Positions 7,814-16,625 of a stretch of 64,000 nt of DNA are shown piece after piece. A model generated the notes under the pieces. It saw only the letters and a list, made by a program, of their open reading frames with translations. It searched no databases and was not told where the DNA came from. Made by a program: the position numbers and the translations under genes. Source of the DNA: JAJRXK01 sp964593155 (GTDB lineage Bacteria; Krumholzibacteriota; Krumholzibacteriia; JAJRXK01); NCBI GenBank assembly GCA_964593155.1, contig CAZQHE010000004.1, positions 1 through 64,000 of the forward strand, written 5' to 3'. Position 1 is the stretch's first letter, and the number at the start of each line of letters is the position of its first letter.

Positions 7814-9829
7814 GTGAACACCCAGCGCAGGAAGAATCGCCGCCACGCGCCTCCACCCGCGCTCGCCGCGGTGTGCCTGCTGCTCGCCCTGCAGATCTGT
7901 CCCGGTGGCGGGATCCTTCGTGCCGCCGACGCACGTGACTCCGTGCTCGATCTCTCGATCGAGGAACTCATGGACGTCCCGATCACCTCGGCCTCGAAGG
8001 CCGCCGAGCGCGCAGAGGACGCTCCGGCGATCGTCACGGTGATCGGCCGCGACGAGATCCTCGCCCACGGCGCGCGCAACCTGGGCGAGGTGCTCAACCG
8101 GGTGACCAGCACACTGTTCCTGAGCGCGAACGTACTCACCGACAACCTGCTGAGCGTCCGCCGCCAGTCGCTGACGCCGTACAACACCCACGTCCTGGTC
8201 CTGCTCAACGGACGACCGCTGCGCGATCCCATCGCCGGCGGCCTCAACCACACCATCTACGCCGTGTTCCCGGTCGAGGTGCTCGACCACGTCGAGGTCA
8301 TCCGCGGACCGGGTTCTGTGCTCCACGGTTCGAACGCATACTCCGGCGTGATCAACCTGGTCACGATCGGTGCCGACGGGGAACCACTCACGGGACGGGT
8401 GTCCGTGACCGCCGGCAACCGCGGCGCCGCGGCGCAGAGCGGCAACGTCCACGTGCGCGACGACGACCTGGCCCTGACCCTCGCCCTGTCGCGCTGGACC
8501 GACAACGGACCCGACTACACCTTCACCGGCTACCGCGACTCGATGGCCACCACCAACTGGTTCCGCGAGACCACCGGCCTGTTCGTCGATCTGCAGCACC
8601 GCGGGCTGCGCGCCCAGTTCTACTACGCGGACTTCCGGCCCGAGTCGCTGTGGATGTCGGAGAACGCCTGGATGCCCGAACGTGCGTGGGACAACGGCCG
8701 CTCGACTGCGGTGTTCGGCGACGTCGGCTACGAACACGCCCTGACCGAGGACCTGCACGCGGACCTGAACCTGACCTTCAACGATCATCATTGGTACAGC
8801 TGGGAACCGGACCGGAGCAACGTGGTCGACGTCGAGGACCTCCTGGGGGAGGCCACCCTCGACTACACGATGGATCCCGCCACGCGCCTGCTGGTAGGCG
8901 GCACCTTGCAGTACAGCGATCACTACAGCGACTTCCTGCTCGACGGCGACGAGATCGCCGGCAGCCTGTACGCCCAGATCGACCACTGGGCCCACGAGCG
9001 CCTCAAGCTGGCGGCCGGTGCGCAGTACAACCGCGTCGAGGGGATCGACGGGCGGGTGTCGCCCCGCGCCGCCGTGATCGCCCACCCCCACGACCGCCTC
9101 ACGCTGAAGCTCTTGTACAGCCAGGCCTTCCGCAGTGGCTCACGCCTGGAGAAGGCCTTCGACCATCCGGTGTTCCGGGGAAGTCCCGATCTCCGACCCG
9201 AACTGATCGACACCTACGAAGCGCAGGTCGCCTACCGCGGCGAGCGCTTCACGGCCGCGGTCACCGGCTACCACAGCACGATGAGTGACATCGTGGTCCG
9301 GCGCTGGTTCGAGGACGCGAGTGGGTCGTTCGTCCAGAACGTCAACGGCGGCGAGCACGAGTTCGTGGGCCTGGAGTTCGAGGCACGGATGAAGCTCGGG
9401 CACGGGCTGATGCTCCAGGGCAACGCTTCGCTCGGTCGCGACGAGGACGACCGCGGCCGTGAGAACGTCGCCCTGCACCCGCGGACCATGCTGAAGGCCG
9501 GCTTCGTCTACCGCCGCTCGGGACACTCGCTCGGGGTGTGGAACAACTCCTTCCTCGACCCCGGCCAGGTCGGCGACCACACCGAGGCGACCGTGCCCGC
9601 TCCGAACCCGCGGCCCGACGACTTCCACCTGCTCTCGGCGCGGCTGCGTCTCGACCTGGGGCGACTGAGTGGAGGACGACCCGACACCTACCACCTGAAC
9701 GTGTCCGGCGAGAACCTGCTCGGCGACCAGATCACCTACCCGGAGTTCACGACGCGGGGGATCAACGCGCTGGTCCCGCTGTACGACGGCACGCTGTGGT
9801 ACGCCTCGTTCGAGGTCGGCTTCCGCTAG
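7814..9829 (+). CDS. TonB-dependent outer-membrane receptor
   Basis: A 671-residue outer-membrane receptor. After a basic N-terminus and hydrophobic signal segment ending near ARA/ADA comes LSIEELMDVPITSASK, a pre-plug signature of many TonB receptors. The plug domain then contains DEILAHGARNLGEVLNRV and VLLNGRPLRD, followed by IRGPGSVLHGSNAYSGVINL. The rest is a beta-barrel rich in alternating aromatic residues, ending in aromatic-basic WYASFEVGFR as outer-membrane proteins often do. The substrate is not recognisable; the length is that of small vitamin, haem or siderophore receptors. GTG at 7814 (after GAGGT) is chosen over ATG at 7745, which lies only 8 nt past the terminator stem. No partner transport genes flank it. 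Confidence 0.88.
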   Translation: MNTQRRKNRRHAPPPALAAVCLLLALQICPGGGILRAADARDSVLDLSIEELMDVPITSASKAAERAEDAPAIVTVIGRDEILAHGARNLGEVLNRVTSTLFLSANVLTDNLLSVRRQSLTPYNTHVLVLLNGRPLRDPIAGGLNHTIYAVFPVEVLDHVEVIRGPGSVLHGSNAYSGVINLVTIGADGEPLTGRVSVTAGNRGAAAQSGNVHVRDDDLALTLALSRWTDNGPDYTFTGYRDSMATTNWFRETTGLFVDLQHRGLRAQFYYADFRPESLWMSENAWMPERAWDNGRSTAVFGDVGYEHALTEDLHADLNLTFNDHHWYSWEPDRSNVVDVEDLLGEATLDYTMDPATRLLVGGTLQYSDHYSDFLLDGDEIAGSLYAQIDHWAHERLKLAAGAQYNRVEGIDGRVSPRAAVIAHPHDRLTLKLLYSQAFRSGSRLEKAFDHPVFRGSPDLRPELIDTYEAQVAYRGERFTAAVTGYHSTMSDIVVRRWFEDASGSFVQNVNGGEHEFVGLEFEARMKLGHGLMLQGNASLGRDEDDRGRENVALHPRTMLKAGFVYRRSGHSLGVWNNSFLDPGQVGDHTEATVPAPNPRPDDFHLLSARLRLDLGRLSGGRPDTYHLNVSGENLLGDQITYPEFTTRGINALVPLYDGTLWYASFEVGFR

Positions 9830-10260
9830 TCCCCACTCTCCATGCCCAGGGGCCAGTGCGGGCCGGGCTCGCTGAGCAGCTCGGCGAAGGTCGTCTCGCC
9901 GAAGGCCCTCTCCATGCGCTCCATCTCCCGATCGACGCGACGGTGCAGCGCACACAGCTCGTGCTCGTGCTCCGGCAGTCCCAGCGGGCAGTGACGGATC
10001 CGCTGGAGTGGATCGACGGCGTTGATCACCTCGAGCACGCTCAGGTCCTCGATCGGCCGCGCCAGGTGGAAACCACCGGCCCGTCCCCGCTGCGACTTCA
10101 CGATTCCCGCGCGGCCGAGGTGTTGCATCACCTTCGAGAGATAACCCTCGGGGACTCCCGTCATGTCGTGGATGTCGTGCACGGTCCAGCGTCGCTCGCG
10201 CGGGGAACGGGCGAGACACACGACGGCGCGCAGAGCGTACTCGGCGGTCTGGGAGATCAC
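9826..10260 (-). CDS. Rrf2 family transcriptional regulator
   Basis: A 144-residue winged-helix regulator of the IscR/NsrR/Rrf2 family. The N-terminus ISQTAEYALRAVV and the wing with QRGRAGGF are diagnostic. The cluster-binding loop keeps C91, C103 and H106 (IscR C92, C104, H107), but the middle cysteine is Glu97. A cluster may therefore be ligated differently or sensed less stably; this variant is seen in other non-proteobacterial Rrf2 proteins. The GTG at 10260, behind a GAGGAG site, gives the canonical family N-terminus. An upstream ATG at 10317 would lie in the predicted promoter. Its stop overlaps the convergent TonB gene end by 3 nt. Autoregulation through the upstream inverted repeat is likely. 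Confidence 0.9.
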   Translation of the reverse strand: MISQTAEYALRAVVCLARSPRERRWTVHDIHDMTGVPEGYLSKVMQHLGRAGIVKSQRGRAGGFHLARPIEDLSVLEVINAVDPLQRIRHCPLGLPEHEHELCALHRRVDREMERMERAFGETTFAELLSEPGPHWPLGMESGD

Positions 10261-10318
10261 GGTGGCTCGCTCCTCGGTGGACGTTCGACGTGGTCCGGAC
10301 GGAACCGGGCACGCCATG

Positions 10319-10349
10319 AAAATCCAACCTTGACGTTGAAATATCAAGG
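10319..10349 (-). promoter_or_regulatory. Promoter and operator-like inverted repeat of the Rrf2 gene
   Basis: On the minus strand TTGATA (10347-10342) and GATTTT (10324-10319) are 17 nt apart and resemble -35 and -10 boxes. CCTTGA (10328-10333) and TCAAGG (10344-10349) form an inverted repeat with a 10-nt AT-rich centre that overlaps the -35 box and spacer. This unusually AT-rich patch 50-90 nt upstream of the regulator start is what an autoregulatory Rrf2 site would look like. Binding is inference. Confidence 0.5.
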
Positions 10350-10381
10350 GCGAAGGTGCGCTCCGCCGTCGCCCCGACCGC

Positions 10382-11947
10382 TCAGAGCGCGTCGTGGACG
10401 ACGCAGCCGTCGACCATCGTCAGTCGCACCCCATCGGCGCTCCACGCGTCGACGTGTTCGTCACGGACGTCGTCGACCGCCGTGAGGTCGGCCCGCATGC
10501 CCACCGCGATGCGTCCGAGTTCGGTCTCCCACCCGCCGGCGGGGGCCGCGACCGAGGTGTAGCCGGCGAGCGATTCCTGCACCGTCAGCGCCTGCTCGGG
10601 GTGGAAGCGACGGCCGTCGCGACCCCGGCGGTCGACGGTGAGACGCAGACCGCGCCACGGGTCGGGGGTCGCCACGGGCATGTCGCTGCCCAGACAGACG
10701 TGCACGCCCGCGTCCCACATCTCGCGCAGCGGGTAGGCGCGGGCCGCGGCCCCACCCCACTCGCGCTCGAGCAACGGCAGATCGTCCTCGAGGTGGACCG
10801 GTTGCATCGCGCACAGGATGTCGTGCCGGACCAGGCGCGGCACGGTCGCCGCCGGAACGCACTGCGCGTGCTCGATGCGATGGCGCAGCCCCCGGCCGTG
10901 CCGGGCACGCAGGGTCTCGATCGCGTCCACGACCACGTCGACGGTCCGGTCACCGATGGCGTGCACGGTCCCGGCGATCGACGACGACGCCGCCCGGTCG
11001 AGCACCGCGAGGAGTTCCTCCGGATCCATCAACAGGGAACCCGGCTGGCCGTCGGGGTAGTCGGCGTACATCGCCGCCGTCCGCGAGCCCATGGAGCCAT
11101 CCATGAAGATCTTCACCCCGCCGAGGCGGACCCAGGGATCGGTGCTCGCGTACGATGGTTCTCCGCGTTCGAGGCGGGCGTCGAGGTCGTCGAGGGGCGT
11201 GTGGAAGCAGACGCGCAGGCCCGCGCGGCCGGCCTCGGCCCGCCGTCGGTAGTGGGCGAGCACGTCCATCGGCTCCATGCAGTGCACGCCCGTCAGTCCG
11301 AGGCGGTGCAGGGCGTCGCGCGCGGTGTCCAGCCAGCGGTCGGCCACCGCGTCGCTCACCGGCGGCCGCGCGTCGCGCACCAGCTCCCACGCGGTTTCGT
11401 GCAGCAGGCCGTTCGGGCTGCCGTCGGCATCGCGTCCGATCCAGCCGCCGGGCGGCGCCTCGGCCGATCCGTCCAACACACCCGCGCGCCGCAGGGCCTC
11501 GGTGTTGCACCACAGGGTGTGGTAGTCGCGGGCCTCGAAGAACACCGGTCGCTCCCCGAAGACCTCGTCGAGGGTCTGCCGCGTGAAGCGTTCCCTCGCC
11601 CCGAGGAAGTGCGGGTCCCAGCCACCACCGCCGATCCACTCGGGATCGTCGGGAGCGCTCCCGGCGGCCGCGCGCAGCGTACCGAGCAGTTCGTCGAACG
11701 AACCGGCCCCGGAGAGGTCGACCCCGGCCCGGCGACGGGCCCACTCGAAGAAGTGCGTGTGGGTGTCGGTCATCCCGGCGAGCAGGAGGGCTCCGCCGAG
11801 ATCGATCGTCTCGACCGCATCACCGACTTCCAGGTCACCGCGAGCCCCCACTGCCGCGATCCGGCCTTCGCGCACCACGACCGAGTCTCCTCGGAGGTCA
11901 CCGCCCGGGTCGAACAGCCGGGCGCCCGTCAGGAGGAGTGTGTCCAC
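10382..11947 (-). CDS. Amidohydrolase family protein, YtcJ-like
   Basis: A 521-residue metal-dependent hydrolase of the amidohydrolase superfamily (Amidohydro_3/YtcJ group). An N-terminal beta-sandwich strand is followed by the metal-binding TDTHTHF motif near residue 60. The barrel carries FMDGSMGSRTA, HAIGDRTVD and RIEHAQCV, and the late aspartate motif LGSDMPV. No signal peptide is visible. YtcJ-type enzymes hydrolyse N-acyl or formamide-like bonds in varied substrates, so the substrate is unknown. The start codon is GTG. It follows the zinc-ribbon gene by 5 nt, so the two are co-transcribed; why is not evident. Confidence 0.85.
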   Translation of the reverse strand: MDTLLLTGARLFDPGGDLRGDSVVVREGRIAAVGARGDLEVGDAVETIDLGGALLLAGMTDTHTHFFEWARRRAGVDLSGAGSFDELLGTLRAAAGSAPDDPEWIGGGGWDPHFLGARERFTRQTLDEVFGERPVFFEARDYHTLWCNTEALRRAGVLDGSAEAPPGGWIGRDADGSPNGLLHETAWELVRDARPPVSDAVADRWLDTARDALHRLGLTGVHCMEPMDVLAHYRRRAEAGRAGLRVCFHTPLDDLDARLERGEPSYASTDPWVRLGGVKIFMDGSMGSRTAAMYADYPDGQPGSLLMDPEELLAVLDRAASSSIAGTVHAIGDRTVDVVVDAIETLRARHGRGLRHRIEHAQCVPAATVPRLVRHDILCAMQPVHLEDDLPLLEREWGGAAARAYPLREMWDAGVHVCLGSDMPVATPDPWRGLRLTVDRRGRDGRRFHPEQALTVQESLAGYTSVAAPAGGWETELGRIAVGMRADLTAVDDVRDEHVDAWSADGVRLTMVDGCVVHDAL

Positions 11948-11952
11948 CGCGC

Positions 11953-12516
11953 TCAGTCCCGTCGTCCGAACCCGCGCCGACGCTTCGGCTCGGGACGACC
12001 GACCTGCGAGATCAAGTCGCCCACTGCCCGCCGGTCGAGGATGCCGGGATCGAAGCGCACCTTCACGTCGTCACGCAGGAACAGGAACAGGAACAACACG
12101 TTCCACAGCGGCGCGAGCATGCCGCCGGCCCACCGGGCGTCGGGCAGCCAGCCCAGGGTGAGGGCGAGACCGGTGAGGGCCTCGAAGCCGACGAAGAGCA
12201 GGGGCACGTAGCGACCCCAGGGCTCGCGCAGGATCAACGCGAGCAGACTGCCGGCGGCGGTGAGGAAGCGAACGGTGGCCAGCAGGGTGAGCAGGGAGTC
12301 GCGCAACGAGCCGCCGAAGGTGTTCATCAGGGTGGCCACGGCGAGCACCATGGTCACCGTGACGTTCACGGCGAACAGACCGAGGAGCAGGCGGATGGCC
12401 AGAGGCAGGTAGTGCGGCTCGCCGAGCCCGCGGTCGGGCTCCTCGCAGAACGGGCACCCCGTCTCGAGGGCCGGGATCACCTTGCCGCAGCGCTCACACC
12501 GGATGATGTCGACCAC
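11953..12516 (-). CDS. Zinc-ribbon multi-pass membrane protein, function unknown
   Basis: A 187-residue protein. The N-terminus has a CERCGKVIPALETGCPFC zinc-ribbon with two CxxC pairs. About four hydrophobic segments follow between residues 38 and 145, then a basic tail ending in RRRGFGRRD. The GTG at 12516 is selected because GAGGAG lies about 5 nt upstream and the zinc ribbon begins five residues later; sequence further upstream is intergenic in character. Zinc-ribbon plus membrane segments is common among small bacterial proteins of unknown role. It heads a two-gene unit with the amidohydrolase. Confidence 0.7.
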   Translation of the reverse strand: MVDIIRCERCGKVIPALETGCPFCEEPDRGLGEPHYLPLAIRLLLGLFAVNVTVTMVLAVATLMNTFGGSLRDSLLTLLATVRFLTAAGSLLALILREPWGRYVPLLFVGFEALTGLALTLGWLPDARWAGGMLAPLWNVLFLFLFLRDDVKVRFDPGILDRRAVGDLISQVGRPEPKRRRGFGRRD

Positions 12517-12566
12517 GTCGCTCCTCGTCGTCGCAGCAGGGGGCGCGAACCGATCCGTCTCCTTCG

Positions 12567-12596
12567 AACGTACACCGTCGCGGCGCGCCTCGCCAA
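12567..12596 (-). promoter_or_regulatory. Candidate promoter of the zinc-ribbon/amidohydrolase unit
   Basis: On the minus strand TTGGCG (12596-12591), 18 nt, TACGTT (12572-12567). It fits the local TTGcC/TAnnnT pattern and lies 51 nt before the GTG start. It is divergent from, and does not overlap, the UbiD promoter candidate. Confidence 0.4.
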
Positions 12597-12628
12597 GCCC
12601 CCTGCAGGCCGGGGCGGGACCGATCCGC

Positions 12629-12657
12629 TTGCCCGGGGCGATCCGGTCGGCTAGCTT
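12629..12657 (+). promoter_or_regulatory. Candidate promoter of the UbiD-type gene
   Basis: TTGCCC (12629-12634), 17 nt, TAGCTT (12652-12657). Transcription would begin near 12664, about 26 nt before the GTG start. Same box pair as upstream of tdk. Confidence 0.45.
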
Positions 12658-12689
12658 CCGCTTCCGACCCTCTCGACCCCGAGGCACGC

Positions 12690-14498
12690 GTGGAATCCCT
12701 GTTTCCCGACCTCCGCACCTTCCTGTCGCACCTGCGCGATCGAGGCGATCTCGTCGAGATCGACGCCCCGGTCGATCCGCACCTCGAGGCGCCGGAGATC
12801 CACCGCCGCGTGATCGCGGCGGGCGGCCCGGCGCTGCTCTTCCGCAACCTCACGGGCCACGACCGCTCGACCGTGACCAACCTCTTCGGCACGGCCGAAC
12901 GGGTGGAGATGGCCTTCGGGCGCCGTCCGAAGGAGCTGGTCGAGCGCATCGCGGCCCTGCCGCAGGTGTTGATGCCGCCCACACCGGGCCGGATCTGGAG
13001 CCAGCGCGACCTGGCGCTGCCCCTGCTGCGGATCGGGCTCGGCAAGCAGCGCAACGCACCGGTCCTCGACGTCCGCGAGACGCCGCCGAAGGCCTCGCGC
13101 ATGCCGCTGCTGACCACGTGGGAGAAGGACGGCGGGCCCTTCGTCACGCTGCCGCTGGTCTACACCGAACACCCCGACGACGCGGGCGCGCCGAACCTCG
13201 GCATGTACCGCATGCAGCGCTACGACGACGAGCACTTCGGGCTGCACTGGCAGATCGGAAAGGGAGGCGGCTTCCACCACCAGGTGGCCGAGACACGCGG
13301 CGAGGCCCTGCCGGTGAACGTGTTCCTGGGCGGACCGCCGGCGCTGATCCTGTCGGCCATCGCCCCCCTGCCGGAGAACGTTCCCGAACTCCTGCTGGCG
13401 TCGCTGCTGGCCGGCCGACGCCTGGCCATGGCCGACAATCCGTACGGGCCCCTGCCGCTGGTCGCCGGCTGCGAGTACGTGATCGTGGGCGAGGCGCTGC
13501 CGGGTGTCCGCCGGCCCGAGGGACCCTTCGGCGACCACTACGGCTACTACTCGTTGCGCCACGACTATCCGGTGATGAAGGTGCGTTCGATCGTGCGCCG
13601 ACGCGACGCGATCCTGCCCGCCACCGTGGTCGGCAAGCCGCGGCAGGAGGACTTCTTCATCGGCGACTTCCTGCAGGAGCTGCTGTCGCCGGTGTTCCCC
13701 CTGGTCATGCCCAACGTCGTGGACCTGTGGAGCTACGGCGAGACCGGCTACCACTCGCTGTCGGCCGCAGTCGTCAAGCAGCGCTACAAACGCGAGGCCA
13801 TGAGCGCGGCCTTCCGCATCCTCGGCGAGGGTCAGCTGTCGCTGACCAAGTTCCTGCTGGTGCTCGACCGCGAGCGCGACCTCAGGGACTTCCGGGGCAC
13901 GCTCGAGCACGTCCTGGCCCGCTGCGACCTGCGCACCGACCTGTACGTCTTCGGCAATCTGTCCATGGACACGCTCGACTACAACGGCCCCCAGGTGAAC
14001 GAGGGCAGCAAGGGCGTGCTGCTGGGTGTGGGCGATCCGATCCGCGAACTCCCGCGCGAGTTCCACGGCGAGCTGCCGGCCGGCGTCCGTCGCGTCGAGG
14101 TCTACTGCGGCGGCTGTCTGGTGATCGAGGGCCCGAGCGCGGCCGACGACCCCGAGGCCGGCCCGCGCCTGGTGCGCGAACCCGCCTTCGCCGACTGGCC
14201 GATGATCGTGCTGGCCGACGACGCCGCGCAGGCCGCGCGCAGCGACTTCAACTTCCTGTGGGTGACCTTCACCCGCTTCGAGCCCGCGGCCGACGTGCAC
14301 GGATCGGACGTGCAGTTGCGGAGGCTGCACCCGTCCTTCGAGCCCCCGGTGCTGATCGACGCCCGGCTCAAGCCGGGCTTTCCCGACGAGCTGTTCTGCG
14401 ACGAGCACACGGCCTCGACCGTCGAACACCGGTGGCGGGACTACTTCCCGGACGGGAACGTGGAGATGGGCGACAGCGACCGGGCCCACCTCGACTGA
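12690..14498 (+). CDS. ubiD: UbiD family decarboxylase (menaquinone/ubiquinone type)
   Basis: A 602-residue prenylated-FMN-dependent decarboxylase. It matches UbiD through the N-terminal FLSHLRDRGDLVEI, the central GEALPGVRRPEGPFGDHYGY segment, and EDFFIGDFLQELLSPVFP. The conserved ENS-type active site of UbiD lies in these regions. At 602 residues it is longer than E. coli UbiD (497) and more like the long menaquinone-pathway (MqnL-like) branch. The quinone precursor it acts on is therefore a guess; no other quinone gene or ubiX flavin prenyltransferase is in the window. The start is GTG at 12690 with GAGG 5 nt upstream. It is transcribed alone and converges on the next gene. Confidence 0.88.
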   Translation: MESLFPDLRTFLSHLRDRGDLVEIDAPVDPHLEAPEIHRRVIAAGGPALLFRNLTGHDRSTVTNLFGTAERVEMAFGRRPKELVERIAALPQVLMPPTPGRIWSQRDLALPLLRIGLGKQRNAPVLDVRETPPKASRMPLLTTWEKDGGPFVTLPLVYTEHPDDAGAPNLGMYRMQRYDDEHFGLHWQIGKGGGFHHQVAETRGEALPVNVFLGGPPALILSAIAPLPENVPELLLASLLAGRRLAMADNPYGPLPLVAGCEYVIVGEALPGVRRPEGPFGDHYGYYSLRHDYPVMKVRSIVRRRDAILPATVVGKPRQEDFFIGDFLQELLSPVFPLVMPNVVDLWSYGETGYHSLSAAVVKQRYKREAMSAAFRILGEGQLSLTKFLLVLDRERDLRDFRGTLEHVLARCDLRTDLYVFGNLSMDTLDYNGPQVNEGSKGVLLGVGDPIRELPREFHGELPAGVRRVEVYCGGCLVIEGPSAADDPEAGPRLVREPAFADWPMIVLADDAAQAARSDFNFLWVTFTRFEPAADVHGSDVQLRRLHPSFEPPVLIDARLKPGFPDELFCDEHTASTVEHRWRDYFPDGNVEMGDSDRAHLD

Positions 14499-14526
14499 GA
14501 TCGGCCGCCCACGCCGAGGGCCCGCA

Positions 14527-15216
14527 TCAGCGGTGGCGACCCGACACGGGATCGAAGAGACTCTCGGCATCGGGCCGGGAGTCCTCGTCCCGCTCGGGCT
14601 CGACCTCGCGCGGGTTCACCACCGCGCAGGTCTCGCAGTAGTCGAAGGGGCGGACGTCCTTGCCCGGACGGCAGACCAGGTAGACCGGTGTCGGTGGCTC
14701 GAGATCGGTCTCGACCGTCGGTGCACTCGGCCGACTCGTCGGGGCCAGACCCAGGACGACGTCGGTGGCCGGTTCGGTCAGCATCATCTTCATCTGGGCG
14801 AGGACGATGGTCTCTCCGCTCTGGCAGTCCTCCGGCTTCACCGCAGCGTAGACCTCGGGCCACTGGCCGACGTTCACGTCGGCCAGGATCTGCGACTCCA
14901 CCACGGTCAACCGTTCGTCGATCTGCACCCGGGCCTCCCACCCGCGCAGGGCGACCTGCACGTCGTGGGCGATCAGGTACACGTCGAAGGGCTGATTCGG
15001 CTCCGCCGCGATCTCCTGGCCGCGCGAGACCAGGTCGAACACGATGCGCAGGCGCGCGTCGGGAGCACCCGGGGGCGCGTCCGGATACTCCGGGAACTCC
15101 GAGGTGTCCAGGCCCTGGAAGGCCCGTGGCGGGTCCTCTTCGTCGCTGCGGTCCTGCGCCGTGGCGGGCACGACGGCCCACAGGAGCAGCACGAAGGTCA
15201 GGATCGTCGACCTCAT
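14527..15216 (-). CDS. Secreted protein of unknown function
   Basis: A 229-residue protein beginning with a signal peptide (MRSTILTFVLLLWAVVPATAQ, cleavage after TAQ likely). The mature part has no recognisable domain. It is acidic, with an alternating beta-like stretch at about 55-130 that suggests an immunoglobulin-like or beta-sandwich fold, and a late pair of cysteines in a CETC context. GAGGTGA precedes the ATG by 5 nt. It starts 5 nt after the phosphatase stop, so it shares that transcript. Possible periplasmic or lipoprotein-like role; not recognised. Confidence 0.7.
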   Translation of the reverse strand: MRSTILTFVLLLWAVVPATAQDRSDEEDPPRAFQGLDTSEFPEYPDAPPGAPDARLRIVFDLVSRGQEIAAEPNQPFDVYLIAHDVQVALRGWEARVQIDERLTVVESQILADVNVGQWPEVYAAVKPEDCQSGETIVLAQMKMMLTEPATDVVLGLAPTSRPSAPTVETDLEPPTPVYLVCRPGKDVRPFDYCETCAVVNPREVEPERDEDSRPDAESLFDPVSGRHR

Positions 15217-15221
15217 GGATC

Positions 15222-15950
15222 TCACCTCTCGCTCCCGCCGTGGTCGATCTCGACCACCACGACGGAGATGTTGTCGGACCCGCCGGCCTGGTTCGCCTGA
15301 GCCACCAGGGACTCGACCAACTGCTCGAGATCGCTCCCCGTGGAGACCTCGGCCGCGATCTCGGTCTCGGTGAGCATGTCGGTCAAGCCGTCGCTGCACA
15401 GGACCAACCGGTCGCCGGCGCGCAGTTCGAGTCCGCTCCGGGAGACCTCGACGTCCGGCTCCACCCCCACGCTCCGGGTGAGCACGTTGCGCATGGGGTG
15501 CACGCGTGATTCCGATTCGGTCAGGGTCCCCTGGTCGATCATGGCCTGGATCGCCCGGTGGTCACTCGTGACCTGTTGCACTCGGTTCTCCCGCACCAGG
15601 TAACACCGGCTGTCGCCGATGTGGGCGACGTGGGCGTACTGGCCGTCCACCGACACGACGACGCAGGTCGAACCCATGCGTTGGAGATCGGCGTCGGCCT
15701 CGCCGCGTTCGAAGACGTGCCGGTTGATCCGTTCGAGGGCAGTCTCGAGTGCTGGGCCGTCGAGCGGGGACTCCGCGGCGCGCGCGATCTCGCCGAGCTC
15801 GGCGGTGACCATGTGGCTGGCGACGCGACCTCCGCGGTGTCCGCCCATGCCGTCGGCCACGGCGAAGAGACCGCGATCCGGAATCAGCAGGATGCTGTCC
15901 TCGTTCGACGCGCGATGTCGTCCGATGTCGGTCCGTCCGGCTGCTCTCAC
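15222..15950 (-). CDS. PP2C-type serine/threonine protein phosphatase
   Basis: A 242-residue PPM phosphatase of the small bacterial PstP/PrpC class. The metal-binding motifs are all present: the NED of motif 1 near residue 16, VADGMGGH near 32-39, HIGDSRCYL near 107, LCSDGLTDM near 180 and GSDNISVVVV near 220. It is a soluble single-domain enzyme that dephosphorylates phospho-Ser/Thr proteins using two metal ions. Such genes usually sit beside a Hanks-type kinase or FHA protein, but none is present here. The start is GTG at 15950. The secreted unknown follows closely in the same transcript. Confidence 0.93.
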   Translation of the reverse strand: MRAAGRTDIGRHRASNEDSILLIPDRGLFAVADGMGGHRGGRVASHMVTAELGEIARAAESPLDGPALETALERINRHVFERGEADADLQRMGSTCVVVSVDGQYAHVAHIGDSRCYLVRENRVQQVTSDHRAIQAMIDQGTLTESESRVHPMRNVLTRSVGVEPDVEVSRSGLELRAGDRLVLCSDGLTDMLTETEIAAEVSTGSDLEQLVESLVAQANQAGGSDNISVVVVEIDHGGSER

Positions 15951-16007
15951 GGTGCTCTCCGTACTCGGCGACTCCGCGTTCCCGAGCGGAATCGACCCCT
16001 TCCGGCC

Positions 16008-16036
16008 AGGGTAACCGATCCGCCCGGCCTTGGCAG
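16008..16036 (-). promoter_or_regulatory. Candidate promoter of the PP2C phosphatase gene
   Basis: On the minus strand CTGCCA (16036-16031), 17 nt, TACCCT (16013-16008). It lies in the 93-nt gap between the P-loop protein and the phosphatase, giving a leader of about 50 nt. Confidence 0.4.
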
Positions 16037-16043
16037 CAGTGGA

Positions 16044-16607
16044 TCATCCACCCTCGTCGAAGAGGTCGAACTGGTTGGGCGACTCGGGCAACCCCACCGT
16101 GCGCAGCACCGTTTCGGGCCAGCTGGCGCGGTGGGAAGGATCGAGGCGGTGGCACCGCACCCCGAATCGCACCAGCAGGTGCTCGATCACCTCGTCGATC
16201 TCCCGCTGGAACTCGGCCGAGACGTCCCGGGTTCCGTCGAAGCGTGGAGCCTGCACCACCGGCACCTTGAACAGGGCATCGTAGCTGCGCGCCCAGTCCT
16301 GCACCAGGGGCTCGAGTTCCTCGCGGTGACCCATGCGGTGCACGAGATAGGCGTAGTTGTCCAGCACGCTGCGATCGCAGATCACGGCGTCGAAGCGGGC
16401 GCAAGCGCCGATTTCCTCGCCGATCTGGTGGTGCAGGATCCACCGCTGGGCGTCGAGCGTGGTCTCGCGATTGATCGGTAGCGGGCAGTGACGCGCGACT
16501 TCCTTGACGATGTCCACCGACAGGTCCAGCCGTTTCATCCTCGCCGCGAGATCGAAGCACAGGGTGGTCTTGCCCACCCCGTGTGTCCCGATGAAGGCGA
16601 TCTTCAA
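16044..16607 (-). CDS. P-loop ATPase/kinase-like protein (AAA_28 type)
   Basis: A 187-residue protein opening with MKIAFIGTHGVGKTTL, a Walker A motif at residues 7-15. A DRSVLDNYAYL segment near 90 supplies the Walker B/lid region. This arrangement is typical of the AAA_28 group, related to the NadR kinase domain and thymidylate-kinase-like folds. It probably phosphorylates a small molecule or acts as a nucleotide-dependent switch; the substrate is unknown. The TTG start follows GGAGG at 9 nt. It lies 18 nt downstream of icmF, so it may serve the mutase, for example in cofactor handling, though that is only a neighbourhood argument. Confidence 0.8.
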   Translation of the reverse strand: MKIAFIGTHGVGKTTLCFDLAARMKRLDLSVDIVKEVARHCPLPINRETTLDAQRWILHHQIGEEIGACARFDAVICDRSVLDNYAYLVHRMGHREELEPLVQDWARSYDALFKVPVVQAPRFDGTRDVSAEFQREIDEVIEHLLVRFGVRCHRLDPSHRASWPETVLRTVGLPESPNQFDLFDEGG

Positions 16608-16625
16608 CTGTCCGGACCTCCACGG

